Below are positions 22,611-31,754 of a stretch of 38,827 bases of DNA, piece after piece. The notes beneath the pieces are model-generated. The model saw only the letters and a program-made list of their open reading frames with translations. It had not been told where the DNA came from and did no database searches. Positions within the stretch are counted from its first letter, which is position 1; each line of letters begins with the position of its first letter. This DNA comes from JBJKPP01 sp046706145 (lineage in GTDB: Bacteria > Bacteroidota > Ignavibacteria > Ignavibacteriales > Ignavibacteriaceae). The DNA is taken from NCBI GenBank assembly GCA_046706145.1, contig JBJKPP010000102.1, forward strand, positions 1-38,827, given 5' to 3'. The position numbers and the translations under genes are program-made.

Positions 22611-25600
22611 ATGACGCATAAAAAATTAAATTATTTAATAATCATAACTTTAGGTGCTTTTTTCCTGCTGCCAAGAGTTGTTGATGCTATTGGTAACGGG
22701 AAGGAAAAACCAAAGACACAAAAGGTAACAGCTTCTTCCCAGATTGTTACTACTAGAATGGATATTAATAATATTAACGCTCTGGAAGCTAATAATGGTT
22801 ACAGTGATTATAACCTTAACTCAAATTTGGAAGGTGCCGAATATCCCAAAGGCAGCGGTAAAAACTTTATTTTTGAAAGCGGGTTCTTATGGGGAGGCTA
22901 TCCTTCACCACCAACTAGCAGCAGCCAGGTTTATGTGGGAGGTTCCGCATATATATCAGGCTTACAGCCTGGACCTATCGAGGCAAGTGGACAAGCTGCT
23001 CCAAACCCCACTTCCGATGTTAGATGGTCTATATATCGTGTACGCCCTGATGTATATCCAGGCGGTCCAACCGTAGATCTTAGCAATGATGCAGCTATCG
23101 AAGGTGAGTCCGCATCGGATATTAGAGCTCAGTATGAGTCTGATTGGACAAACTGGCCGGCAGCCGGAACAGCTAATGATTTGGGAGCTCCATTTACCGA
23201 TGTTAATGGAGATGGAAAGTATGAGCCAAATATAGATATACCTGGAGTGCCCGGCGCGGATCAAACTATTTTTTGGGTAGCAAACGATGAGGATAACACC
23301 CTTACAACCGGTCTCTACGGAACTCCTCCTTTAGGAGTTGAAGTGCATGGTACCTATTGGGCATATTCGCAGCAGGGTGCACTTGGTAATATGTACTTTA
23401 AAAAATATGATATTATAAACAAAGGTTATCAAAAATATGATATAGATAGTATGTTTGTTTCCTTTTGGGCAGATGTTGACCTTGGCTATGCAAATGATGA
23501 CCTAATAGGATGCGATACTACATTGAGTTTACAATTTTGGTATAACGGTGCCGCTGTTGATCCAACTTACTCGCCCCTTCCTCCACCGGCAGACGGGTTT
23601 GATTTCTTCCAGGGTCCGCTTGTTCAAGGAGCACCTACCGATTCAGGTATTTTTAACGGTAAAAGAGTCTATGGGAAAAGAAATTTACCAATGACTGCAG
23701 CTTATTTCTTCATAAATGGAAATGCCAATTTCGGTGACCCTCCACAAGGGCAGCCAACCGGTGCTACTCAATTCTATAATTTCTTCAACGGTGAATACGG
23801 ATTATCCGGACAAGAATTTCAAACTCCTCAGGGTGTCAAAACTAAGTTTGCTTTCCCCGGTGATCCGGTGGCTGGTACTGGATGGATAGATGGAGTCACA
23901 TTACCTCCTGCAGATAGAAGAGGCGGAATGTCATCAGGCCCATTCAATATGGCGCCAGGCGATACACAGGAAGTTGTTGTGGCCGAAATGGTTGCGGGTG
24001 CTATCGCAGGAGTAGATCGTCTGTCGGCGATCAGTCTAGTTAAGTTTTATGATGAAACAGCACAAGCAGCTTACGATAATTTCTTCCAGTTAGCAACGCC
24101 TCCTCCAGCGCCGCAGGTTAATGCTGTGGCATCAAACGATAAAGTAATTCTGGATTGGGGCGAAAATACCAGTGCAGTGAAGGCTACTGAAGATTATTCA
24201 AGCAAAGGGTACACCTTTGAGGGTTATAATGTTTATCAACTTCCTTATGCATCGGCTACTATTGATGTTGCGAAACGTTTAGCTACTTATGATGTAGTCA
24301 ACGGAACACACTATATATATGATCAATATTTTGATGCAAACCAGGGTACAGTTTTACAGCATGTTTCCGAATTTGGAAATGATTCCGGAATAGAAAGGTC
24401 ATTTACCGATTCGACTGATTACTTTAATTCCGGTAAACCACTAGTGAATGGAATAAAATATTACTTTGCAGTGACCTCTTATGCTTTCAATCCAAACGGT
24501 GTTCCTCATGCTTTAGAAAACCCTATCTCAATAATAACAGTTACCCCTCATTCTAATAATCCCGGTAGCACTCCTCCTAGTTTAGGCCCTATATCTTCTT
24601 CTAATGTTGTACATAGCGGAGGAGCGGGTGCTAAAGTTTCTGTAAAGGTTGTTAATCCTTCCGCAGTGACGGGTGACAAATATCAGGTATCATTTCACAA
24701 CGAAACTTATTCTCTCGGTGCTGATGCAAAGTGGACTGATGTGACAGCAGCAAGCAAAAAAATGGCGAAAGCTAAAGACCTGACAGGCTCATCAATATCA
24801 TCTACCGCAGCCTATAGTGAAACTAAAGGTCATATGATGATACATTATTTGGTAGATGTAGAATCACCTAACTACGATTGGTGTGACGGTGTTAAATTAC
24901 AGTTGCCAGCAGGAGTGGTAATTGACAGTGCATATGAACCAATAAGTAATAATACAGGCGATCCAATACCATACACATATGATAAAAGCACAAATACTTT
25001 GTTTTACAGTATAATTAACCCAGACTCACTTATGAGTAGCGACTCAACAGTCAGGAGTCAAGATGGAGTTTTCGCAGGCGGGGAAGACATTACGTTGGAA
25101 GTTCATCCGGCCTCTGTACCTGTTATAACGCAGTGGCATATGTATGATGATAATTTCGGTTCAGTTTATGGTTATGGAGGCAAATTAGTGGATGTATCCG
25201 GTACGGATACACTATCGACAATTGCAAAGCAGGTTATTACCCAGCATCAGTGGAACGTTACTGATATGACAACAGGAAAAATCGTTGCTCAGAACCAGAC
25301 AATATATAGCGGCCAGGATATTTACGCCCCGGTATTATATCTTTCTGAATTTGGAATAAATGGTCCCGGAGGATCTACAGGAAGCCCGGGTGCTGCCGTG
25401 GGTGTTGCTGCAAATCCAATATTCAACGGACTTCAAGCAGCAGTTGATGGTAATTTCTCGGCTCCAACTACATACGGGCAAGTAATAATTAATGGTACAT
25501 CCCATACCGGTACTGAGATTGTGAGCAGCGGCTATGATATATCAGACTTCACAATCTTTGGCGATGATGGTACGGCAGCGACTACTCTTCCAATATACGG

Positions 25601-26492
25601 AGGTGCAGGTGGTACTACCAGTATTACCCAATTACAGCAGGATTATGAATTAAGATGGACAGGAGTTACGGGTGATACAACAATAAATGGCCAAACTGTT
25701 GTAATAACGAAGTCAGGCGGCTCCATTGCTACAATATTCGGAGCCAGCAATTATTCTATAGCAGATCATCCCTTGAATCCCAACCCTGGTTCCACAAATC
25801 CTTTTACAATTAGGATTCCATTTCAGGTTTGGAATATTGACAAAAATGAACAGGTGAATTTACTTCTTTATGATAGAAATGCAAGCAAAACACAGAACCC
25901 AGGTGTTGCTGCTGATACTTTTGAAGTTTGGAATACGAGAGACAGAGTATATGTTTGGGCAGTTAATACAAAATATAGTACTGCTGTAATAGACCCGACA
26001 TCATCAATAGTTGCAGACAGCGCCACATGGAACTGGGTATTCTTTGGTTCCAATTTCCACACGGGTGATGTTATAGACTTTATTTATAATAATCCTTTAC
26101 AGGTTGGAGTAGATACATACACATTTACTGTTCCGGCTACAACGTATTCCGATTCTTTGGCCAAACAAAATGTAGCTGCAATAAATGTATTTCCAAACCC
26201 CTATTACGGAGTAAACTCCCAAGAGCTAAACAAGTATAATCGATTTGTGACTTTTAGTCACTTGCCGGGTACTAATACGACGATTAGAATTTTTAATCTC
26301 GCAGGTTATCAGGTAAAAATGATTAATCATACTAATGGTACACAATTCGAAACCTGGGATTTGACGAATGAATCAGGCTTGCCAGTAGGAAGCGGCTTGT
26401 ATATTGCATATATAGATATGCCAAAGTTAGGAGCCACTAAGATACTGAAGTTTGCGATCATTCAGGAACAGCAAATTCCGGATCATTTTTAA
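22611..26492 (+). CDS. Large T9SS-type secreted surface protein
   Basis: A 1293-residue exported protein with a signal peptide (about residues 1-26, cleavage near VVDA). It has a long beta-rich region containing a calcium-site-like DVNGDGKYEPN, a fibronectin type III-like segment (about 500-640, beginning PPPAPQVNAVASNDKVILDW and including GYNVYQL and YYFAVTSYAFNPNG), and a C-terminal T9SS sorting-type domain (FPNPYYG, TTIRIFNLAGYQV, GLPVGSGLYIAYID, then KILKFAI). Unusually, eleven residues follow that final strand. It lies between a TonB receptor and a PorV/PorQ-type barrel. Probable role: a surface protein working with the receptor, passed through T9SS. It resembles large proteins of unknown function found in this operon context in related bacteria; no enzyme motif was recognised. 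Confidence 0.8.
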   Translation: MTHKKLNYLIIITLGAFFLLPRVVDAIGNGKEKPKTQKVTASSQIVTTRMDINNINALEANNGYSDYNLNSNLEGAEYPKGSGKNFIFESGFLWGGYPSPPTSSSQVYVGGSAYISGLQPGPIEASGQAAPNPTSDVRWSIYRVRPDVYPGGPTVDLSNDAAIEGESASDIRAQYESDWTNWPAAGTANDLGAPFTDVNGDGKYEPNIDIPGVPGADQTIFWVANDEDNTLTTGLYGTPPLGVEVHGTYWAYSQQGALGNMYFKKYDIINKGYQKYDIDSMFVSFWADVDLGYANDDLIGCDTTLSLQFWYNGAAVDPTYSPLPPPADGFDFFQGPLVQGAPTDSGIFNGKRVYGKRNLPMTAAYFFINGNANFGDPPQGQPTGATQFYNFFNGEYGLSGQEFQTPQGVKTKFAFPGDPVAGTGWIDGVTLPPADRRGGMSSGPFNMAPGDTQEVVVAEMVAGAIAGVDRLSAISLVKFYDETAQAAYDNFFQLATPPPAPQVNAVASNDKVILDWGENTSAVKATEDYSSKGYTFEGYNVYQLPYASATIDVAKRLATYDVVNGTHYIYDQYFDANQGTVLQHVSEFGNDSGIERSFTDSTDYFNSGKPLVNGIKYYFAVTSYAFNPNGVPHALENPISIITVTPHSNNPGSTPPSLGPISSSNVVHSGGAGAKVSVKVVNPSAVTGDKYQVSFHNETYSLGADAKWTDVTAASKKMAKAKDLTGSSISSTAAYSETKGHMMIHYLVDVESPNYDWCDGVKLQLPAGVVIDSAYEPISNNTGDPIPYTYDKSTNTLFYSIINPDSLMSSDSTVRSQDGVFAGGEDITLEVHPASVPVITQWHMYDDNFGSVYGYGGKLVDVSGTDTLSTIAKQVITQHQWNVTDMTTGKIVAQNQTIYSGQDIYAPVLYLSEFGINGPGGSTGSPGAAVGVAANPIFNGLQAAVDGNFSAPTTYGQVIINGTSHTGTEIVSSGYDISDFTIFGDDGTAATTLPIYGGAGGTTSITQLQQDYELRWTGVTGDTTINGQTVVITKSGGSIATIFGASNYSIADHPLNPNPGSTNPFTIRIPFQVWNIDKNEQVNLLLYDRNASKTQNPGVAADTFEVWNTRDRVYVWAVNTKYSTAVIDPTSSIVADSATWNWVFFGSNFHTGDVIDFIYNNPLQVGVDTYTFTVPATTYSDSLAKQNVAAINVFPNPYYGVNSQELNKYNRFVTFSHLPGTNTTIRIFNLAGYQVKMINHTNGTQFETWDLTNESGLPVGSGLYIAYIDMPKLGATKILKFAIIQEQQIPDHF

Positions 26493-26518
26493 TGAAGTTT
26501 AAAACTCAAGGAGTAAAA

Positions 26519-27574
26519 ATGAAAATGACAAAAAGAATTTTAGTTATAATAGCTATCTTCCTGATAGGGGTTGGTAGCGCTTTTGCCGGCGGCGGTTCCA
26601 GAAATGGAACGGGCGGCGCAACAGAGTTAACTATCCCGGTAGGAACTCCCGGAATTGCATTGGCTGGTTCGAACATAGCGACCGCGACTGGTCTCGATGC
26701 TTTATTCTGGAATCCTGCGGGTGTTGCACATATGACAAACTCCGCTTCAGCAACATTTTCTCACATGAATTATATTGCTGATATTGGGGTTGAATATGGT
26801 GCCGTTGCTGCAAACTTTGGCGGATTTGGCGTTGTTTCTTTGGACTTGAAGTCGCTTAACGTCGGGGCTATTAATATTACGACTAATGCTCAGCCGGATG
26901 GTACAGGTCAAACCTATACTCCTCAATTTGTGACTGTAGGGGCCAGCTATGCACGTGAGCTAACAGACCGTGTGGCAATAGGTGTAACATTCAATTACAT
27001 CTCTGAAACCATTTCTCAAGTTAGTGCTACTGGTTTCGGTTTTAATGCTGGTATTCAATATGATAATCTGGCTGATGTTAGTGGTTTAGATTTTGGTCTT
27101 GCTGTGAAGAATATTGGACCTTCGATGACATTCAGCGGCCCTGGTTTGCTGGTACAAGCATCGCCTACAGGATCCACTTCGGATCCCACAGGTACTTTTT
27201 TACGTGGCCCAAGTTATTATTATGTAGGAGGAGCATCTTTTAATTTACCTTCTGCATTTGATATTGGATTCGGGTATGCTCCAAAGATTGATAATGTCAA
27301 TTCGGTCAAATTATCCGCAGTATTTGAGAATAATAACTATTCGGGTGACCTATATAATGTTGGTGGAGAGTATGGTTATGATCAAATGTTCTTTGTAAGA
27401 GTAGGTTATTCATATTCTCCAAAAGATCAAGATCCTAATTATATATATGGTTTTACCGCTGGTGCCGGAATAGATTATAATCTGGGCGGCGTAACTGTTG
27501 ATCTAGATTATGCTTACAGGGCAGTAAAGTATTTCAGTGGTAACCATATATTCTCTGTTTCTCTTAACTTTTAA
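26519..27574 (+). CDS. PorV/PorQ family outer-membrane protein
   Basis: A 351-residue outer-membrane barrel with a signal peptide (hydrophobic ILVIIAIFLIGVGSAFA, cleavage near AFA-GG). The family signature follows: ATELTIPVGTPGIALAGSNI and LDALFWNPAGVA, then alternating beta strands to a C-terminal phenylalanine (FSVSLNF). PorV acts as a shuttle or acceptor for T9SS cargo and PorQ is a related T9SS component. The preferred ATG at 26519 has AAGGAG upstream; a start at 26492 overlaps the previous stop but lacks one and would add nine residues before the signal peptide. Placement after a T9SS-type secreted protein suggests a dedicated handling partner. Whether it is PorV or a separate homologue cannot be decided here. 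Confidence 0.87.
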   Translation: MKMTKRILVIIAIFLIGVGSAFAGGGSRNGTGGATELTIPVGTPGIALAGSNIATATGLDALFWNPAGVAHMTNSASATFSHMNYIADIGVEYGAVAANFGGFGVVSLDLKSLNVGAINITTNAQPDGTGQTYTPQFVTVGASYARELTDRVAIGVTFNYISETISQVSATGFGFNAGIQYDNLADVSGLDFGLAVKNIGPSMTFSGPGLLVQASPTGSTSDPTGTFLRGPSYYYVGGASFNLPSAFDIGFGYAPKIDNVNSVKLSAVFENNNYSGDLYNVGGEYGYDQMFFVRVGYSYSPKDQDPNYIYGFTAGAGIDYNLGGVTVDLDYAYRAVKYFSGNHIFSVSLNF

Positions 27575-27637
27575 TGTGCTAGGTGATAAGTAAGAAGTAG
27601 GTATAACTCTTATTAAAACTTAGCTGATATTTCAATT

Positions 27638-27674
27638 CGCCTCGATAACTACCAATCGGGGCGGATTTTTGTTT
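27638..27674 (+). terminator. Terminator of the TonB receptor / T9SS operon
   Basis: A 9-bp stem CGCCTCGAT / ATCGGGGCG (27638-27646 with 27655-27663, one T-G wobble) with an 8-base loop, followed by a T-rich tract with one G. It lies 63 bases after the PorV-like stop and upstream of the convergent YceI gene. Confidence 0.85.
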
Positions 27675-27773
27675 TAGTAAATAGAAGATTCATATCGGAG
27701 AGAAATAACCAAGATCTATTTTTTTATTTATAACTAAAGCTTTTGAGTTATAAAGTTACCAGTTTCACTTATC

Positions 27774-28325
27774 CTAGATTTTGGTAAACTCAACATCACA
27801 GTTGAAATTTATAGTTTTACCAACGACTGCACCGCCAGTTTCAATAAGAGCATTCCATTTTAAATTATAATCAAATCTATTCAGGCTTCCTTTAACATTT
27901 AATCCAATCCTTGTATTTCCCCACGGGTCTTTTATCTTTCCACCAAAGGTTGCATCCAGTTCAATTGACTTTGTAACATCTTTTATAGTAAGGTCTCCTG
28001 TCAGTTTATATTTTTCGTTACTTAATTTTGTAAACGAGTTACTGACAAATGTAATGTAAGGAAAATTTTCAACATCAAAAAAATCTGCAGATCGTAGATG
28101 GTTATCCCTGTCAGCAACGTGCGTATTAACACTTTTAGCAGAGATTTTCAGCTCTACAATTGCATCTGTTAAATCTTCTTCCTCACTAAATGCATCGATT
28201 TCAAAATCATCAAATTGTCCCTCAATCTCGCTGATGACCATATGCTTTGCAGAAAAACGAATCTTTGAGTGTGCCTGATCGAGGGCCCAGTTTGCTTTTT
28301 CGACTTGCTTTTCTATAGTTGACAT
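27774..28325 (-). CDS. YceI family protein
   Basis: A 183-residue YceI-family lipocalin-fold protein. It starts with the motif WALDQAHSKIRFSAKHM, then VELKISAKSVNTHVADRDNHLRSADFFDVENFPYITFVS, a classic YceI segment, and ends with GLNVKGSLNRFDYNLKWN and GKTINFNCDVEF. YceI proteins bind isoprenoid lipids in a beta-barrel and are linked to base or stress responses. There is no signal peptide, so this member is likely cytoplasmic. The ribosome binding site is GGAG before the ATG. Its upstream palindrome matches that of the MarR gene at 5102, so control by that regulator is probable; YceI with MarR and DoxX is a familiar combination. Confidence 0.92.
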   Translation of the reverse strand: MSTIEKQVEKANWALDQAHSKIRFSAKHMVISEIEGQFDDFEIDAFSEEEDLTDAIVELKISAKSVNTHVADRDNHLRSADFFDVENFPYITFVSNSFTKLSNEKYKLTGDLTIKDVTKSIELDATFGGKIKDPWGNTRIGLNVKGSLNRFDYNLKWNALIETGGAVVGKTINFNCDVEFTKI

Positions 28326-28344
28326 AATTACTCCATATTTTTAT

Positions 28345-28380
28345 AAAAGATAAATAATACAAAATATATGTATAAACATT
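28345..28380 (-). promoter_or_regulatory. Candidate MarR operator and -7 element upstream of YceI
   Basis: The palindrome ATGT-ATAA-ACAT (28368-28379) has the same arms, the same four-base spacer length and the same left flank AAAATAT as the site at 5139-5150. Reading toward YceI, TATCTTTT (28352-28345) follows, parallel to TATCTTTA upstream of marR. The 12 bases AAAATATATGTA are identical at the two sites. Binding by the MarR protein encoded at 4653-5102 is inferred. Confidence 0.5.
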
Positions 28381-28514
28381 AATAGTGACAACATAACATA
28401 TCACAACATTAAATTTATTTCGATTGATTTATTTCTCTTTTTGACTGAGAAGTTTGTTGGAAATGCTTTATTATTATGCATCATATTCAGCAAATTCTGA
28501 GGGTTTAATTGAAA

Positions 28515-31500
28515 ATGCAGTACTCTAAAGCGTTGTGCTTTATGTCAAGTTTCATATTAGTTCTTATCATAGCGGGCTGTTCAACTAAAGAAGTTGTAAA
28601 GGGAAATGAGGTAAAATCTAAAGTTGAGAAACTTGAAAAATCATTTAGACAAGAAAAAGTAAAACCTATTAATTCTTTTAGTCTTCCTACAGATGTTAAG
28701 ATAGACACTATAATTGTTAACAATGAAGAAAAACAAATTACAATCAAACTAAACAAAGAATTATCCTATCTTCCTTTTAGAAAAGAAAATGTGAGTGAGA
28801 TATATGATTTTTTTAGAAAATATTTTGGAACCGATTATGCCCAATATAAATTCTCGGTGCGAACCATGGGATATGATATAAGAGATTTAATTCCCAATTA
28901 TTTTAGAGATTATAGATCCGATTATGATTATAGCAGATTGCCTAGAACAACTCCATTAAGACCAAATCCGGTTGTTCAAGATATTAGTAAGAAGTACAAA
29001 CCTACAAAGGGTTTATTTAACAGAAATATTGTGGTTTGGCCGAGTCATGGCTGGTATTATGATAATGAAGAAAACAGATGGAAATGGCAAAGACCTAGGC
29101 TGTTTGAATCTGTAGAAGATTTGCTGCCGTATTCCTTTGTGATCCCGTATCTCGAGCCAATGCTTGAGAATGCAGGTGCTAATGTTTTTATTCCACGTGA
29201 AAGAGATACGCAGAAAAACGAAGTTATAGTTGATAATGATTCAAACAATGAAATTTCATACGTTGAAAAAATCTATGATAATAAAACCTATTGGAAAAAG
29301 GGAATAGGAAAAGGTTTTGCTGTGGGGAATACCCCGTATGCATCAGGTGTTAATCCGTTTGATCTTGGCACTTACAAATATGTCAGCGCAGATTCTACGA
29401 AGAAAGCCCAGGTAAGCTGGATACCATACATTCCACAGACGGGCTATTATTGTGTCTATGTATCATATGAATCATTACAGAATAGTATTAACGATGCTCA
29501 CTATACTGTTTATCATGCCGGCGATACTACCCATTTTTTGGTCAACCAAACAATTGGGGATAAAACATGGGAATACCTGGGTAGATTTAAATTCTTTAAA
29601 GGTTTTAATCCCAATGAAGATAAAGTTGTTTTAACAAATCAAAGTAGTGAACCATTAGACAAGCTTGCCTTTCCGGCAGGCAGGGTTGTGACTGCAGACG
29701 GAGTAAGATTTGGGGGCGGCATGGGTGTAATAGAAAGAAACGGTTTGACAAGTGGAAGACCAAAATACGAGGAAGGAGCACGTTACTGGCTTCAATACAG
29801 CGGGATGCCGGATACTCTTGTTTACAATTTAAATGATAACAAAAATGATTATGTGGATGACTATGAGTCTAGAGCCGAATATGCAGATTATCTTTATGGA
29901 GCGCCATTTGGCCCGAACAGAGATCGAAATGTGAAAGGACTAGGAATCCCAATAGACTTATCTTTGGCATTTCATACCGATGCTGGAATTTCTCACAATG
30001 ACTCGACTATTGGAACGCTTGCTATTTATAGTCTGGATGATATCGATACCTCAAAAGTATTTCCCAATGGAATGTCAAGAATGGTGAATAGAGACCTGGC
30101 AGACCTTATTCAGACTCAAATAGTTGATGATATAAGAGCGAAGTATGATACTACATGGGTTAGACGTTCTCTTCTAAATGGAAAATATAGTGAAGCTGCC
30201 AGACCAAATTTTCCTTCAGCGCTCTTAGAATTACTAGCTCATCAGAATTTTCTTGATATGAAATTTGGTTTAGATCCCAGATTTAAATTTGACGTTGCTA
30301 GAGCAATATACAAAGCAATGCTAAGATTTCTATCTGTGCAGGATGACTTCCAATATCAGGTGCAGCCATTACCGGTTACTCATTTTACTTCATATTTCAA
30401 GAAGGATGGAGATTTAATTTTAAAGTGGAAGCCTCAACTCGACCCGTTGGAGCCGACTGCAAAACCAGACAGATATATAGTTTATACTAAAATAAATGAT
30501 GGAGATTTTAATAACGGTACAGAAACTGATTCCTGTAAACTAGTAATAAAAAATCTTCAAGAAGGAAAGATTTACAGTTATAAAGTTACTGCAGTAAATG
30601 ATGGAGGAGAGAGTTTTCCTTCTGAAGTACTCTCAGTTTGCAGTTTAGATAATGGAAAACCAACAGTTTTAATTATAAATGGCTTTACAAGAATTTGTGG
30701 CCCATTATCAGTTAGTACCAATAAATTTTCAGGGTTTTTGAATTTTGACGATCCCGGAGTTCCATATAAGTATGATATTAGCTATACGGGGCCGCAGTTT
30801 AATTTTAATCCTTTGTCAAAATATATTTCAAATGATTCTCCCGGTTTTGGAGCCAGCGGTTCTAATTATGAGACAAAAATAATTGCAGGAAATACATTCA
30901 ATTTTCCGTACATTCATGGTGTTTCTCTTGAAGATGCAGGATATTCTTTTGTTTCTTCTAGTGTTTCGGCAGTAATGGATTCGATGATAAATCTTAACAA
31001 CTATAAATACGTCGACTTAATACTGGGAGAACAAAAAACTACTCATTGGCAAAGAAGTTATATGGATTCAGTAAGAGGCGTTCAATTCAAAGCTTTTCCT
31101 GGAAAACTTCAGGGGCTTATAGGAAAATATTTGTCTGGTGGCGGAAATCTATTTCTTTCCGGTTCTTATGTTGGGAGCGATCTTTTATCTAGTCCTAATG
31201 ATTATGATACTACTTTTGCCTCTAGAACTTTGAAATACCGTTATGATGCTGCCCACGCTTCCGGAGATGGAGATGTGATTTCAGCTGACAGTAGCTTTTA
31301 TCCTCTTCATGATGAATTTGAATTCAACGTTCAGCCAAACGATTCCATATATGCTGTAAATGCACCTGATGCAATTTCAAACACCGGCCAAAGTCAGGTC
31401 CTGTTGAGATATGCCGAAAATCAATTTCCTGCAGCCGTGGGCTACAAAGGCAATTACGGAGTAGTCGCTTTTGGTTTTCCTTTTGAAACTGTTTTGAACC

Positions 31501-31577
31501 AAACTTCTAGGGATTCCCTTATGGAAAGTGTTATGAATTTTCTTAAGAGTAGAAAGGTTAAGGATAGTAAAAATTAA
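28515..31577 (+). CDS. Lipoprotein N-acetylmuramoyl-L-alanine amidase-like protein with golvesin-like domain
   Basis: A 1020-residue lipoprotein. Its signal peptide ends in the lipobox LIIAGC (Cys22). The catalytic region follows the amidase_3 order: His178 in PSHGWYY, Glu201 in ESVEDLL, helix YLEPMLENAGANVFIPRERD, His487 in LAFHTDAG and catalytic Glu572 in SALLELLAHQN; these fit zinc ligands and the acid/base. A golvesin/xanthan-lyase-type beta domain (about residues 280-410, with VSWIPYIPQTGYYCVYVSY and RVVTADGVRFGGG) is inserted between the two halves. A fibronectin type III domain (about 620-710) and an unassigned C-terminal region complete it. Such proteins are often annotated xanthan lyase but are more likely wall-modifying. 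Residue numbers use the ATG at 28515; a TTG at 28509 is in frame. Confidence 0.75.
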   Translation: MQYSKALCFMSSFILVLIIAGCSTKEVVKGNEVKSKVEKLEKSFRQEKVKPINSFSLPTDVKIDTIIVNNEEKQITIKLNKELSYLPFRKENVSEIYDFFRKYFGTDYAQYKFSVRTMGYDIRDLIPNYFRDYRSDYDYSRLPRTTPLRPNPVVQDISKKYKPTKGLFNRNIVVWPSHGWYYDNEENRWKWQRPRLFESVEDLLPYSFVIPYLEPMLENAGANVFIPRERDTQKNEVIVDNDSNNEISYVEKIYDNKTYWKKGIGKGFAVGNTPYASGVNPFDLGTYKYVSADSTKKAQVSWIPYIPQTGYYCVYVSYESLQNSINDAHYTVYHAGDTTHFLVNQTIGDKTWEYLGRFKFFKGFNPNEDKVVLTNQSSEPLDKLAFPAGRVVTADGVRFGGGMGVIERNGLTSGRPKYEEGARYWLQYSGMPDTLVYNLNDNKNDYVDDYESRAEYADYLYGAPFGPNRDRNVKGLGIPIDLSLAFHTDAGISHNDSTIGTLAIYSLDDIDTSKVFPNGMSRMVNRDLADLIQTQIVDDIRAKYDTTWVRRSLLNGKYSEAARPNFPSALLELLAHQNFLDMKFGLDPRFKFDVARAIYKAMLRFLSVQDDFQYQVQPLPVTHFTSYFKKDGDLILKWKPQLDPLEPTAKPDRYIVYTKINDGDFNNGTETDSCKLVIKNLQEGKIYSYKVTAVNDGGESFPSEVLSVCSLDNGKPTVLIINGFTRICGPLSVSTNKFSGFLNFDDPGVPYKYDISYTGPQFNFNPLSKYISNDSPGFGASGSNYETKIIAGNTFNFPYIHGVSLEDAGYSFVSSSVSAVMDSMINLNNYKYVDLILGEQKTTHWQRSYMDSVRGVQFKAFPGKLQGLIGKYLSGGGNLFLSGSYVGSDLLSSPNDYDTTFASRTLKYRYDAAHASGDGDVISADSSFYPLHDEFEFNVQPNDSIYAVNAPDAISNTGQSQVLLRYAENQFPAAVGYKGNYGVVAFGFPFETVLNQTSRDSLMESVMNFLKSRKVKDSKN
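29659..29684 (-). repeat. Palindromic repeat copy inside the amidase gene
   Basis: The stretch is an imperfect palindrome (CTTGCCT against CAGGCAGG around TTCCGG) inside the golvesin-like domain. On the minus strand it aligns with the intergenic repeat at 16748-16771 at about 19 of 24 positions, with one gap. In frame it supplies the residues around DKLAFPAG directly before the conserved RVVTADGVRF strand. Its presence in a coding sequence without breaking the frame suggests insertion or capture of a repeat. Confidence 0.45.
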
Positions 31578-31754
31578 TTAATAAATTAGGTCAGACTTCT
31601 TTAATAACAATTCTATTAACTTATTCCAGTTTGTAAGGAATGATAGTTTCTATTCCTATTCCGGCTCATTCTCATAAAATCTAAATACATTTATTCGTAT
31701 CTGGAAAATAGCAGAACTGAATTTAATAATTTTCCCCTATTTACCGGAGGCAAC

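Noticed and set aside
31637..31660. Inverted repeat AGGAAT...ATTCCT upstream of the protease gene
   Set aside because: Only six bases per arm in AT-rich sequence, with no second copy and no link to a known regulator.
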